This document shows, piece by piece, positions 51,874-60,609 of a stretch of DNA of 64,000 bases (positions within the stretch are counted from its first letter, which is position 1; each line of letters starts with the position of its first letter). The notes under the pieces are model-generated. The model saw only the letters and a list, made by a program, of their open reading frames with translations. It ran no database searches and had not been told where the DNA came from. The DNA comes from Paenibacillus catalpae (GTDB taxonomy: Bacteria; Bacillota; Bacilli; Paenibacillales; Paenibacillaceae). The stretch is taken from contig NZ_FOMT01000002.1 of assembly GCF_900112695.1 (NCBI RefSeq), positions 316,479-380,478 of the forward strand, given 5' to 3'. A program made the translations under genes and the position numbers.

Positions 51874-52371
51874 ATGAAAACGCTTAAAAAAATTGCGCTG
51901 GCTATCGACACTGTGCTGGAATCCATTACGCTGATCGGTCTATTGACGATGATCATAGTCGTAACGGTGCAAGTGTTCACCCGCAAGGTGTTCAGCTTTG
52001 TATTTCACAGCTCGGAAGAAATTACGATGCTGCTGATGGTCTGGTTTTCGTTCCTCGGCATCGCATTTGGCTTCCGGGAGCATCTGCATATGGGGATTGA
52101 TTCTTTTACATCCAAGCTGCCGAAGGCTGTTAACCTCGTACTGGATAAATTGATAGGCTTAACGATCTTTGCCTTTGGCGTGTACCTCATCTATTACGGC
52201 TGGGACTTTACGAAGCTGATGAGCGAATCCGAGCTTCCGGCAACCGGCTGGCCGAATAGTCTCTTGTATCTTGTCATGCCAATTACCGGCGTGTTGGTCT
52301 GCATCTACGCGATTCTTCAATTAATAGGAATCGACACCAGAAGGCACCGGCAAATAGGAGGGCATGAATAA
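51874..52371 (+). CDS. dctQ: TRAP transporter small permease (DctQ)
   Basis: A 165-residue protein with four membrane helices (ITLIGLLTMIIVVTVQVFTR; SSEEITMLLMVWFSFLGIAF; a third KLIGLTIFAFGVYLIYYGWD; LLYLVMPITGVLVCIYAILQ). SEEI and REHLHMGID are DctQ-family marks. GGGGGAGGA precedes the ATG. The stop overlaps the next start as TAATG. It stabilises the large permease and helps receive substrate from the binding protein encoded two genes later. Confidence 0.9.
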   Translation: MKTLKKIALAIDTVLESITLIGLLTMIIVVTVQVFTRKVFSFVFHSSEEITMLLMVWFSFLGIAFGFREHLHMGIDSFTSKLPKAVNLVLDKLIGLTIFAFGVYLIYYGWDFTKLMSESELPATGWPNSLLYLVMPITGVLVCIYAILQLIGIDTRRHRQIGGHE

Positions 52372-53666
52372 TGGACAGCACGGCAATTGCCACATGTATT
52401 CTGGCGGGGAGCTTTATCCTGTTCGTCCTGCTGAGATTTCCGATTGCGCTTGGTCTGGCAGGCTCCTCGATTCTCACTTTACTGTATCTGAAGGTGCCGC
52501 TCGCGACCGTCGGGCAGACGATGATTCAAGGCATGAACTCGTACTCCCTCTTAACGATCCCGTTCTTTATTCTGGCCGGGCAGATCATGAGCGAGGGGAA
52601 AATGGCGCTGCGCCTCATTAATCTGGCTCAGCTATTTGTGGGAGGCATCCGCGGCGGGCTGGCTATGGTGAATTGCGTGGCCTGCATGTTTTTTGGCAAT
52701 ATATCCGGCTCGGCGATCGCGGACGTGTCCTCCATCGGATCGGTTATGATCCCGTCAATGAAGAAGAAGGGATACGATACCGATTATTCGGTGGGGGTCA
52801 CCGTATCCTCAGCCATTCAAGGCGTTGTTGTTCCTCCCAGCCATAATCTCGTATTGTATTCCCTTGCGGCAGGCGGAGGGATCTCGATTACAAGCCTGTT
52901 CCTTGCAGGAATTGTACCCGGCATTCTGATGTGTATTTCGCTAATGGCAACCAGCTACGTCTTCGCTGTAAAACGCGGGTATGAGAAGGGGGACCCCGTA
53001 TCCCGCAAAGATATTCCGCGTATTCTGCGCGACGGCTTTATGTCGCTGCTCACGGCGGTTATTATCCTTGGCGGCATCTTTTCCGGCTGGTTTACCGCAA
53101 CGGAGAGCGGAGCGATCGCTTGTCTTTATGCATTTGTGCTGACGTTCTTTATATACCGCGATATTCCGCTCAAGCGAATGACCGTGATATTAAAAAGAAC
53201 GTTCCGGACCGTATCGATGGTATTGTTCCTGATCGCGGCCTCCGCTGCGTTCAGCTGGGTGCTTGCTTATTTGCAGGTACCGGGCATGATTACCGATTGG
53301 ATGCTTACCATCTCGGATAATCCGATTCTGATCCTGCTTATCATTAACGTTGTCCTGCTGCTGCTTGGCGCGCCGATGGATATGGCGCCGCTCATCCTGA
53401 TTATGACGCCAATTCTTCTGCCTGTTGTGACGTCTATCGGGATGGACCCGGTTCATTTCGGCATTATCCTTATGCTGAACCTTGGCATCGGCCTGCTTAC
53501 CCCTCCGGTTGGTACCGTATTGTTCGTAGGCGCGGCAATTGGCAACATCTCTATCTCGCAGGCGACCAAAGCGATGATGCCGTTTTTCTACGTGTTATGT
53601 ATCGTCCTTCTCATCCTGACCTATATACCGGGAATTGTCATGTGGCTGCCGAATTTGGTCCAGTAG
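52371..53666 (+). CDS. dctM: TRAP transporter large permease (DctM)
   Basis: A 431-residue membrane protein with about 12 helices and typical DctM blocks: YSLLTIPFFILAGQIMSEG, FFGNISGSAIADVSSIGSVM, VVVPPSHNLVLYSLAAGGGI, TATESGAIACLYAF, LGAPMDMAPLILIMTPILLP and NLGIGLLTPPVGTVLFVGAA. It catalyses sodium-driven uptake of acidic or other small solutes. Translationally coupled to dctQ by a four-base overlap and followed by two stem-loops (53682-53731) before the binding-protein gene. Confidence 0.93.
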   Translation: MDSTAIATCILAGSFILFVLLRFPIALGLAGSSILTLLYLKVPLATVGQTMIQGMNSYSLLTIPFFILAGQIMSEGKMALRLINLAQLFVGGIRGGLAMVNCVACMFFGNISGSAIADVSSIGSVMIPSMKKKGYDTDYSVGVTVSSAIQGVVVPPSHNLVLYSLAAGGGISITSLFLAGIVPGILMCISLMATSYVFAVKRGYEKGDPVSRKDIPRILRDGFMSLLTAVIILGGIFSGWFTATESGAIACLYAFVLTFFIYRDIPLKRMTVILKRTFRTVSMVLFLIAASAAFSWVLAYLQVPGMITDWMLTISDNPILILLIINVVLLLLGAPMDMAPLILIMTPILLPVVTSIGMDPVHFGIILMLNLGIGLLTPPVGTVLFVGAAIGNISISQATKAMMPFFYVLCIVLLILTYIPGIVMWLPNLVQ

Positions 53667-53681
53667 CGGCTTGCAGTTGGA

Positions 53682-53731
53682 ATGATTTACATGAAGTAAA
53701 TCATGTATGCGCTTTCCATGAGGGAAAGGCG
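53682..53731 (+). promoter_or_regulatory. Two stem-loops between dctM and dctP
   Basis: ATGATTTAC (53682-53690) / GTAAATCAT (53696-53704) has a 5-base loop, and CGC-TTTCC / GGAAA-GGCG follows (53709-53731). A TATAAT lies at 53737-53742. The loops may protect the dctP message, or a separate promoter may raise binding-protein levels. Confidence 0.5.
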
Positions 53732-53767
53732 TATCGTATAATTCAAAAATAGAGGAGCGATTATGTC

Positions 53768-54796
53768 ATGAACAAACGTACATGGGGATCCGTTCTCGCC
53801 GTATCCATGCTTGCCATTATACTTGCTGGCTGCAGTTCCAATACGAAAGAAACGATTGACAGCACGAATGCGGGAGCCAGCGCCTCCGAAGGACCCAAGT
53901 ATACGTTCCGCCTGGCGGATACGCATCCGGAGGGTTATCCGACGGTAGTTGGCGACCGGAAGTTTGCGGAGCTCGTGAATGAAAAGTCTGGGGGCCGAAT
54001 CAAAGTGGAGGTATTCCCAGCCTCCCAGCTTGGTGAAGAAAAGGCCGTTATCGAGCAGGTTCAGCTTGGCGCCATTGAGCTTACCCGTGTCAGCACAGGC
54101 GCGATGGGCGGCTTTAATAAGGAATATGAAGTATTTAGTCTTCCGTATATTTTCAACAGCGACGAGCATCTGTGGAAGTTCCTCGAGAGCGACAAGGGTT
54201 CAGCTCTGCTCGACAGCCTGGAATCCTCCCGTATGAAGGGCCTTGCGTATTACAGCTCCGGCGCCCGTAATTTCTATTCGACGAAGCCTCTTGCCGGCAT
54301 CGCGGATATGAAGGGGCTGAAGGTACGCGTTATTCAAAATAAAGTGAATATCGATCTGATGGAAGCGCTTGGAGCGAATGCAACGCCGATGGCTTACGGT
54401 GAAGTGTTTGGCGCTTTGCAGACCGGAGTTATTGATGCAGCAGAGAACAATTATCCGAGCTATGATACGTCGAACCACTACCAGCAGGCTAAAAACCTGA
54501 TTTTGGATCAGCATCAGCGCGTTCCGGAAGTGCTTCTAATCAGCAAGATTACTTGGGATAAGCTTTCGGATGCGGATAAAAAGATCATTAGCGAAGCGGC
54601 GCAGGAGTCGGTAGCGACGCAGCGCGCGGAATGGGACCGGTTCGAGAAGCAATCGGAGGAGAAGATTAAAGCAGCCGGCGTCACGATTACCGAAGTGACG
54701 GATTTCACCCCTTGGAGAGAAGCGGTGAAGCCGGTTATTGAGAAGTACCGCGCGGATTACAGCGATATTCTGGACGCGATCAAGAAAGCCGAATAA
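53768..54796 (+). CDS. dctP: TRAP transporter substrate-binding lipoprotein (DctP)
   Basis: A 342-residue lipoprotein with signal peptide ending LAGC (Cys22). Family blocks: FRLADTHPEGYPTVVGDRKF, VEVFPASQLGEEKAVIEQVQ, LGAIELTRVSTGAMG, LKVRVIQNKVNIDLMEALGA, ATPMAYGEVFGALQTGVIDA and AENNYPSYDTSNHYQQAKNL. The Arg in KVRVIQ is the position that normally binds the substrate carboxylate, so an organic or sugar acid is likely. AGAGGAG precedes the ATG. Its order after dctQ and dctM is less usual than first. Confidence 0.92.
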   Translation: MNKRTWGSVLAVSMLAIILAGCSSNTKETIDSTNAGASASEGPKYTFRLADTHPEGYPTVVGDRKFAELVNEKSGGRIKVEVFPASQLGEEKAVIEQVQLGAIELTRVSTGAMGGFNKEYEVFSLPYIFNSDEHLWKFLESDKGSALLDSLESSRMKGLAYYSSGARNFYSTKPLAGIADMKGLKVRVIQNKVNIDLMEALGANATPMAYGEVFGALQTGVIDAAENNYPSYDTSNHYQQAKNLILDQHQRVPEVLLISKITWDKLSDADKKIISEAAQESVATQRAEWDRFEKQSEEKIKAAGVTITEVTDFTPWREAVKPVIEKYRADYSDILDAIKKAE

Positions 54797-54874
54797 CAAG
54801 TGAAGCGAGGCTGACTCCCGGTTTCCTTCTGCTCGGACGGATTTGGCGACGCGTCAATTCAGGGGGAACCGGTT

Positions 54875-56713
54875 ATGCGCCTCAAACAATCCTATCGCTT
54901 CGGGCAAGCGCTGTTTAAAATACTGTTTTTGAAGGATCGGCCGCTGTCCGTTAAGCTGCTCGTATTTTTGGCCCTGCTTGTAGTTGTGCCCTTAACCGTT
55001 GTTGGACTGATCTCCTACAGCAACTCGTCGGCAAGCCTGAAGGACGCCGCCAGCCGCAGCAGCTGGCAAATTATCGAGCAGGTGAAATCGCATATCGAGT
55101 ACTACATCCGTGATTTCGAGATTGACTCCATCAAGCTGCTGAATCAGCCGGAGATGAAGAGTATCGTCATGACGGGCAGTCCGGATGAAATCCAGAAGGC
55201 CCGTCCCTCTATTGTGCAGCTGTTTAAGGATGTCGCTTATTCCCGGCCTGACATCTCCCGCATCACCTTGCTGCTGGAGAACAGGGCTATATTTGATTCC
55301 GGCAGCGATACCGATATGCGTTATGCTGCTCAGCTGGAGCGAGAGCCTTGGTACGATACCGTTCCGATGAACGGAGATATCAAGCTGATCAGCCGTCTGT
55401 CCAGCCGAAGCGGAAGGGATTCGGAGCCGGTCATCTCGATTGTGAAGCGAATTATTGATTCCCGGACACTGGAGCCTGTCGGCATGCTGATCATGGACAT
55501 TAACTTCAAGCGGATTCAGGAAATCGCCTATAACGTTACCGTTGGCCGTTCCGGCTATATGGCGATTCTGGATGAAAAGGGGCTGTACATCTATCATCCG
55601 GATCCATCCATGATTGGCCAAAAGGCGGATTTCCGTTACACCGACTGGATGCTGCGGCAGGACGACGGTTATTTCCAGAGCGGAAAAGGACCGTTTTACA
55701 CGTTTAACCGCTCCTCCTATTTGAATTGGCATCTGGTAACCATCATGCCTAATGAAGAGTTGAACCGGGGCGTTGCTTATATCGGACGCACGATCTGGCT
55801 TGCCGTGCTGATTACGCTGCTGATGGCGTATTTGCTGGCGGTTGGCTTTGCGGCCAGTATTGTTGCTCCAATTCGCAAGCTTCAGTTTTTCATGAAGCGG
55901 GTGAAGGACGGCAATTTCTCGGAGCGGGCAAAGGTTGAATCCAAGGACGAAATCGGTATTCTCACGAATGACTTCAATCAGATGGTCGAGAAGGTGGAGC
56001 AGTTGATGAAGGAGGTCTATACCGCCAAGCTGCGGGAGGCTGATCTGTCGCTCAGGCAGAAGGAATCGGAGCTTAAAGTGCTGCAATCGCAGGTGAACCC
56101 GCATTTTCTGTATAATTCGCTGGAAACGGTGAGGGGCATGGCGCTTGAGCATGGCATTACGGATATTTCCAAGCTGGTCACCTCCCTTGCAAAGATGCTC
56201 CGCTATAATCTGGGGCATGCATCCCCGGTTGTAACGCTTCGCGAAGAGCTTGCGATCTGCAGTATGTATCTGGGCATTCAGAAGTACCGTTTTGAGGATA
56301 AGCTGCATTTCCGGTTTGAGGTGCCCGATGAGGCGCTCGAGCAATACATTCCGAAGTTCTCGCTGCAGCCGCTGGTGGAAAATTGCGTCATTCATGGCAC
56401 AGAAACGGGTACTTCCAGAGTGACGATTACGATATCCGCTATGTTAAACGGCTCTGATTATACGGTTATGGTGGAGGATTCGGGCTCCGGAATAGAAGCC
56501 GATCATTTGCGGCATATCGAGCGCGATTTGCGGGAAAAGGAGCTGTCGACCGACGGCGCGCATATCGGCATTATTAATGTCCACCGCCGCATCATGCATC
56601 TGTGCGGGGAGCGGTACGGCTTAAGGCTCGCCAGTAAATCCGGGAAAGGGACTACCGTTACGATAACTTTGCCGCTGAAGGAGGAAGGCAGTCATGACGC
56701 GATCTCCGTATAG
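54875..56713 (+). CDS. Sensor histidine kinase with extracellular dCache domain, YesM family
   Basis: A 612-residue membrane kinase. Helix 1 at about 28-48 (LLVFLALLVVVPLTVVGLIS), a dCache-like sensor of about 250 residues (IVKRIIDSRTLEPVGMLIMD, GYMAILDEKGLYIYHPDP), helix 2 at about 310 (LAVLITLLMAYLLAVGFAA), a HAMP domain, the His_kinase domain LQSQVNPHFLYNSLETVRGM (His410) and the ATPase domain QPLVENCVIH, EDSGSGI. AGGGGGAA precedes the ATG. It overlaps the response regulator by 20 bases. Placed right after the TRAP genes, it probably senses the TRAP substrate. Confidence 0.93.
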   Translation: MRLKQSYRFGQALFKILFLKDRPLSVKLLVFLALLVVVPLTVVGLISYSNSSASLKDAASRSSWQIIEQVKSHIEYYIRDFEIDSIKLLNQPEMKSIVMTGSPDEIQKARPSIVQLFKDVAYSRPDISRITLLLENRAIFDSGSDTDMRYAAQLEREPWYDTVPMNGDIKLISRLSSRSGRDSEPVISIVKRIIDSRTLEPVGMLIMDINFKRIQEIAYNVTVGRSGYMAILDEKGLYIYHPDPSMIGQKADFRYTDWMLRQDDGYFQSGKGPFYTFNRSSYLNWHLVTIMPNEELNRGVAYIGRTIWLAVLITLLMAYLLAVGFAASIVAPIRKLQFFMKRVKDGNFSERAKVESKDEIGILTNDFNQMVEKVEQLMKEVYTAKLREADLSLRQKESELKVLQSQVNPHFLYNSLETVRGMALEHGITDISKLVTSLAKMLRYNLGHASPVVTLREELAICSMYLGIQKYRFEDKLHFRFEVPDEALEQYIPKFSLQPLVENCVIHGTETGTSRVTITISAMLNGSDYTVMVEDSGSGIEADHLRHIERDLREKELSTDGAHIGIINVHRRIMHLCGERYGLRLASKSGKGTTVTITLPLKEEGSHDAISV

Positions 56714-57458
56714 CGTACTAGTGGTGGAAGACGAGCGCTGGGTAAGGGTCGTTCTGCGGGAGGTGCTCCGGGAGACGGGGCTTCCTTTTCAGATTGTGCA
56801 GGAATGCACGAACGGTCTGGAAGCATTGGATTGGCTGCAGGGAAATACAACGGACATTGTGCTGGCGGATGTGAAGATGCCTGTGATGGACGGTGTTTCC
56901 TTTATCGAGCAGCTTGCCGGATTAACGAATAGCCCTTCCGTTGTCTTTATAAGCGGTTATGATGATTTCCAGGCGGCGCGCAAGGCGCTGCGCTGCGGGG
57001 TTATTGATTATCTAATGAAGCCGGTTGAAGCCGAAGAGCTGGCGGAGACGCTTGGCAAATGGATGAAGGAGCAAGAGCGGAAGAAAGAAACAGACCGGAG
57101 CACCGCCGCTCTATGTACGGAGGAAGGACATGGCGAGATTATGGAGCGGGTGCTCCGGCTCATTCATGAACGTCCCGGGCATGTCAGCTTGGCAGGAATT
57201 GCAGCCCAGGTTCATATGAATGCCAGCTACTTAAGCCAATACTTCAAGCAGCATACAGGTCGCAACTTTACGGATTACGTGGCGGGGCTGCGGCTCGAAG
57301 AAGCGAAGATGCTGGTTGCCCGCACCTCGCTGCGCATCTCGGAAATCGCGGAAAGGCTGGGGTACAGCGATATCGCCTATTTCAGCAGCACGTTCAAGAA
57401 AACAACCGGCAAAAGCCCGCTCGATTTCCGCAGGCAGGAGCAAGTGCTGCGGCATTAA
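56694..57458 (+). CDS. Response regulator, AraC type, short YesN-like
   Basis: A 254-residue regulator: REC domain 1-125 with VLVVEDERWVRV, phospho-acceptor Asp59 in VLADVKMPVMDG and DYLMKPVE, then, almost without a linker, the AraC helix-turn-helix pair (SLAGIAAQVHMNASYLSQYF, then ISEIAERLGYSDIAYFSSTF). It lacks the long middle region of the other two YesN-like proteins here. AAGGAGGAAGG lies inside the kinase gene before its ATG. Cotranscribed with dctQMP and the kinase; it probably activates them, with CGGCTCAC repeats (51802-51817) as candidate site. Confidence 0.92.
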   Translation: MTRSPYSVLVVEDERWVRVVLREVLRETGLPFQIVQECTNGLEALDWLQGNTTDIVLADVKMPVMDGVSFIEQLAGLTNSPSVVFISGYDDFQAARKALRCGVIDYLMKPVEAEELAETLGKWMKEQERKKETDRSTAALCTEEGHGEIMERVLRLIHERPGHVSLAGIAAQVHMNASYLSQYFKQHTGRNFTDYVAGLRLEEAKMLVARTSLRISEIAERLGYSDIAYFSSTFKKTTGKSPLDFRRQEQVLRH

Positions 57459-57474
57459 CAACTTCCGGCGTCTG

Positions 57475-57509
57475 AAAGCCCGGCGTTCCTTCGGGGACGC
57501 CGGGCTTTG
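57475..57509 (+). terminator. Strong terminator of the TRAP/two-component operon
   Basis: AAAGCCCGGCGTTCC pairs with GGGACGCCGGGCTTT with a TTCG loop, 17 bases after the stop codon of the response regulator. Confidence 0.8.
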
Positions 57510-57519
57510 GTGCGGAAAT

Positions 57520-57684
57520 GAGATCATTCGCCGGAATAAAGTCTATTGTCTCTACCTGGAGTGGGCGGAGGGCACGTATCCGATGCCGCACGGAGTCATC
57601 CATGTCCGGCATAAGCGTGCGGTGGATGGAAGCATCCGCACGGAATATACCGTCCCAGCCGGTGTTAGCTGCCCAGCACTTTAA
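57520..57684 (+). pseudogene. C-terminal remnant of a glycosidase-like protein
   Basis: Forward frame: YCLYLEWAEGTYPMPHGVIH, then VRHKRAVDGSIRTEYTVPAG to TAA at 57682. The G-V-I-H-V-x-x-K-R...G-S-I-R-T-E-Y-T-V-P-A-G pattern resembles the closing beta-strands of the C-terminal domain of GH78 alpha-L-rhamnosidases. It has no start and runs into the terminator upstream, and it overlaps antisense the end of the GH43 gene. Probably the remains of a lost gene. Confidence 0.35.
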
Positions 57685-59113
57685 CCTCCCATAGGGTTGG
57701 GGTATACCAGTTGCCCGGATTATTCCAGAGCACGGCGTTAACGAGCTGAATTCTTATATACCGCGCTGTAATGTTAAGGGTGTCGGTTGTGAAGCCGTAC
57801 GTTTTATTCGACGTCCGGTCAATGGTCGTGTAGCTGGTGCCGTTGGTGCTGTATTCGATTTTATACTGGTGATAGCCCTCTGAGCCTTTTACCATATACC
57901 AGGAAATATCAATCTCCCTGACATTCTTGGAGGAGCCCAGATCGACCTGCCACCAGGAAGGCCAGGTAGCGGCGGATGCCTTCCAGCTTGTTTGGTAGTT
58001 GCCGTCATTGGCGTTGCTCGGCGCGTAGCCGGAGGCGGATGAGCTGGCGGTTGCTGTCTTGCCCTGCGACAGATTGGTCAGCGTGGAAGGATAGGTGATG
58101 CTGCCGGTGGCCGCATCCAGATTCCAGCTGCTGTACCATTCCAGAGAGGCCGTGCCGCTTGAGCCGTTTAAGGTTAACGGCAGCCAGATATACCTGGAAT
58201 CTCCAAGCGCGCTCGAATTCCACCTGTCTGCCATATACAGATACGAGGTCGCGGACGTTCCTTGAATTGGCAGAATAAACGTTGATTGTGAAGCAAAGGT
58301 TGACGGGTTCCCTAACGGCGCAACGGCCGTCCATGGACCGGCCATCGAGGTGGCCGTCGAATATCCGCCCTGATTCGGATACCAGCCGGATGCCTGCGAG
58401 GTAATGAGGAAGTATTTGCCGCCTTGCTTCACAACGGCCGGAGCCTCTCTGTAGCCGTTATCCGAATACCAGGTTTTGAAGGAAGCGACGCTGAGATAAT
58501 CGGAGCTGAGCTGGAAAATTGCCATCGTGTCATTGGCCCCGCCATTTTTGTTGGAAGCGGAGACGAGGTAGGCGGTTCCGTCATCATCCTTGAAAACGGT
58601 CATATCCCTGGATTCATAATTCATCGGCCGGAAGCTGCCGTGATATGTATAGCTTCCGCAGACGGAGCTGCTCGACGCAACGGCTACACGGCCGAGGCTG
58701 TAATCCGTGCCATTTTCATAATGCATCCACATGACGTATTTGCCGGTCGAGGAGTTATAAATGATTTTCGGGCGTTCAACTTTGCTTGAGGCAAGCTCTG
58801 CCGCGGATGTATTCTTGAGCGGATAGCTGACCCATGCCCAATTTTTCAGGTCAGTCGAGGAATAGCACACGACATTCGAAAAATTATGCGAGTTGTTCAG
58901 CCTATCCTCGCCAATCCAGTAATAGGTGGAGCCGGCTTTAATAATGCTTCCTCCGTGGGCTTGAATGGTGCCTCCGGTTGTATCGTACCATACCGGTCCA
59001 TTCGTAATGTTAACGCTTGCAGCATGACTCGCGTTAGGCAGCGCCGCAACAAACAGGGCTAACAGTAAAGCCACACTGACCATAAGCTTGGATAATCGGC
59101 TAACTTGACTCAT
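57665..59113 (-). CDS. Secreted GH43 family glycosidase (exo-beta-1,3-galactanase-like) with CBM32-like domain
   Basis: A 482-residue exported enzyme. Signal peptide 1-31 (NASHAASVN). The five-bladed GH43 propeller (about 35-340) starts IQAHGGSIIKAGSTYYWIGE, with VERPKIIYNSSTGKYVMWMH (catalytic acid Glu region), ESRDMTVFKDDDGTAYLVSA and YREAPAVVKQGGKYFLITS. The AHGG-G-YYWYGE type start is characteristic of GH43 subfamily 24 exo-beta-1,3-galactanases, in which the usual catalytic base Asp is absent. Residues 345-482 form an F5/8 type C (CBM32-like) module (LSQGKTATASSSASGYAPSN, WWQVDLGS, RYIRIQL). It is divergent from the GH88 gene. It probably attacks arabinogalactan-type side chains outside the cell. 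Confidence 0.85.
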   Translation of the reverse strand: MSQVSRLSKLMVSVALLLALFVAALPNASHAASVNITNGPVWYDTTGGTIQAHGGSIIKAGSTYYWIGEDRLNNSHNFSNVVCYSSTDLKNWAWVSYPLKNTSAAELASSKVERPKIIYNSSTGKYVMWMHYENGTDYSLGRVAVASSSSVCGSYTYHGSFRPMNYESRDMTVFKDDDGTAYLVSASNKNGGANDTMAIFQLSSDYLSVASFKTWYSDNGYREAPAVVKQGGKYFLITSQASGWYPNQGGYSTATSMAGPWTAVAPLGNPSTFASQSTFILPIQGTSATSYLYMADRWNSSALGDSRYIWLPLTLNGSSGTASLEWYSSWNLDAATGSITYPSTLTNLSQGKTATASSSASGYAPSNANDGNYQTSWKASAATWPSWWQVDLGSSKNVREIDISWYMVKGSEGYHQYKIEYSTNGTSYTTIDRTSNKTYGFTTDTLNITARYIRIQLVNAVLWNNPGNWYTPTLWEVKVLGS

Positions 59114-59239
59114 CTTTTAACAGCCTCCGCTCTCATCGGTTTTGTTCCTATCGGTTGCACAAGAATCATGAAACCCGTTTCATCACTCCCTTCAGCTGGT
59201 CAAGACGGTTTGCTGCACGCCGGCCGACTGTACTATGTT

Positions 59240-59253
59240 TACAAGCGCTTTCA
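59240..59253. promoter_or_regulatory. Candidate CcpA cre site between the GH43 and GH88 genes
   Basis: TACAAGCGCTTTCA (complement TGAAAGCGCTTGTA) matches the cre consensus TGWAANCGNTNWCA at all but two positions, and its centre AGCGCT is symmetric. It lies in the shared divergent upstream region, so both genes may be glucose-repressed. Confidence 0.5.
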
Positions 59254-59404
59254 CGGAATATGACTAGTTCATTGGGAGTGTTTTCAGGAATCGAATATGG
59301 CGGAAAAAGGTCAAAATTTTACACATGCCAGGCAAAAGTTGTCGCTCTTCCGGCGCCATCATTCGATTACGATGGGAGAAAGCCAGACGAAAGGGCGAGT
59401 AGAT

Positions 59405-60538
59405 ATGTGGAAGATAGCGATAGAAGAGGCAATCGCCACCATAACGCGCAATATGAATAGATTCGGAGAGGCCTACCCTCATGTAGGGGATGGCGGTCAT
59501 TATACGTTAATAGAGAATAACGATTGGACCAACGGATTTTGGAGCGGGCTGCTGTGGCTGGGCTATGAGTATTCGGGAGAAGAGAGATTAAGTGAGGCGG
59601 CAAGGAAGACAACAGCATGCTTCCGCCGGAGGCTGGAGGACAATGTCGTTCTGGATCATCATGATATCGGCTTCCTCTACTCGTTATCCGCCAAGGCGCA
59701 ATGGATCGTGGAAAAAGACGAATCCGCCAAGCGGCTTGCCTTGCAGGCGGCCGATAGAATGATGAAGCGTTGGCGGGAGCCGGGAGGCTTTTTCCAGGCA
59801 TGGGGTCAAAAAGGGGATCCCGTGGAGGGCGGTAGGATCATCATCGACTGCCTGCTGAATCTGCCGCTTCTCTATTGGGCCTCTGAGCAGACGGGGAGTC
59901 CAGTCTACCGGGAGGCTGCCAAGGCACAGGCGGAGAAAAGCAGAAGGTATCTCGTAAGAGGGGATGACAGCTCCTATCATACGTTTTTCTTCAACCAGCT
60001 GACCGGGGAACCGGTTGGCGGCGCAACCCATCAGGGATATAGCAACGGCTCCACCTGGTCGCGCGGGCAGGCGTGGGGGATTTACGGCTTTGCGTTGTCG
60101 TACCGTTATACCCGTGATTCGCTGTTTCTCGAAACATCAAAAAGGATGGCGGTTTACTTCCTGCAGCATCTGCCGGAAGACGGCGTCGCTTATTGGGATT
60201 TTCATCTGCCGCCGGGGCAGCAGTTGTACAGGGACAGCTCGGCCTCCGCTATTGCCGCTGCGGGCCTTGTGGAGTTATTGTCGCATCTGGACGAACAGGA
60301 TGCTTTGTATTCCTGTTTGCAGAGCGGCTTAATACGTTCGATGAAAGCACTGGTGCAGCATTATTCGACGATTGGCGATAAGGACGCGGAAGGTCTTCTG
60401 AAGCATGGCTCCTATCATGTGCGGGGCGGGCAGGCGCCGGATGATTATATGATTTGGGGAGACTACTTCTACCTGGAAGCTTTGCTTCGGCTTGAGAGAG
60501 GAATAAGCGGCTATTGGCATGAGAGGGAACGGAGCTAG
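59405..60538 (+). CDS. Glycoside hydrolase family 88 unsaturated glucuronyl/rhamnogalacturonyl hydrolase
   Basis: A 377-residue intracellular enzyme of the UGL type. An alpha-barrel with NDWTNGFWSGLLWLGYEYSG, LDHHDIGFLYSLSA (catalytic Asp87), GRIIIDCLLNLPLLYWASEQ (catalytic Asp148), THQGYSNGSTWSRGQAWGIY (His and Arg substrate contacts) and DDYMIWGDYFYLEALLRL. Asp positions agree closely with the Asp88/Asp149 pair of the characterised Bacillus UGL. It removes the unsaturated uronic acid left by polysaccharide lyases. ATG 59405 follows AAAGGGCGAG; in-frame ATGs at 59372 and 59297 have no ribosome site. No lyase gene lies in the window. Confidence 0.92.
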   Translation: MWKIAIEEAIATITRNMNRFGEAYPHVGDGGHYTLIENNDWTNGFWSGLLWLGYEYSGEERLSEAARKTTACFRRRLEDNVVLDHHDIGFLYSLSAKAQWIVEKDESAKRLALQAADRMMKRWREPGGFFQAWGQKGDPVEGGRIIIDCLLNLPLLYWASEQTGSPVYREAAKAQAEKSRRYLVRGDDSSYHTFFFNQLTGEPVGGATHQGYSNGSTWSRGQAWGIYGFALSYRYTRDSLFLETSKRMAVYFLQHLPEDGVAYWDFHLPPGQQLYRDSSASAIAAAGLVELLSHLDEQDALYSCLQSGLIRSMKALVQHYSTIGDKDAEGLLKHGSYHVRGGQAPDDYMIWGDYFYLEALLRLERGISGYWHERERS

Positions 60539-60609
60539 CCAATCATTGGAGATGTTCCCGCTTAAGGGATACTGATACAATGAAGGTATATCGTATGGGG
60601 AGAACTGCC

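Noticed and set aside
54992..56395. 467-codon minus-strand open frame inside the TRAP-linked kinase gene
   Set aside because: Antisense to an intact kinase with all motifs; high His/Arg/Gln content is a shadow-frame signature.
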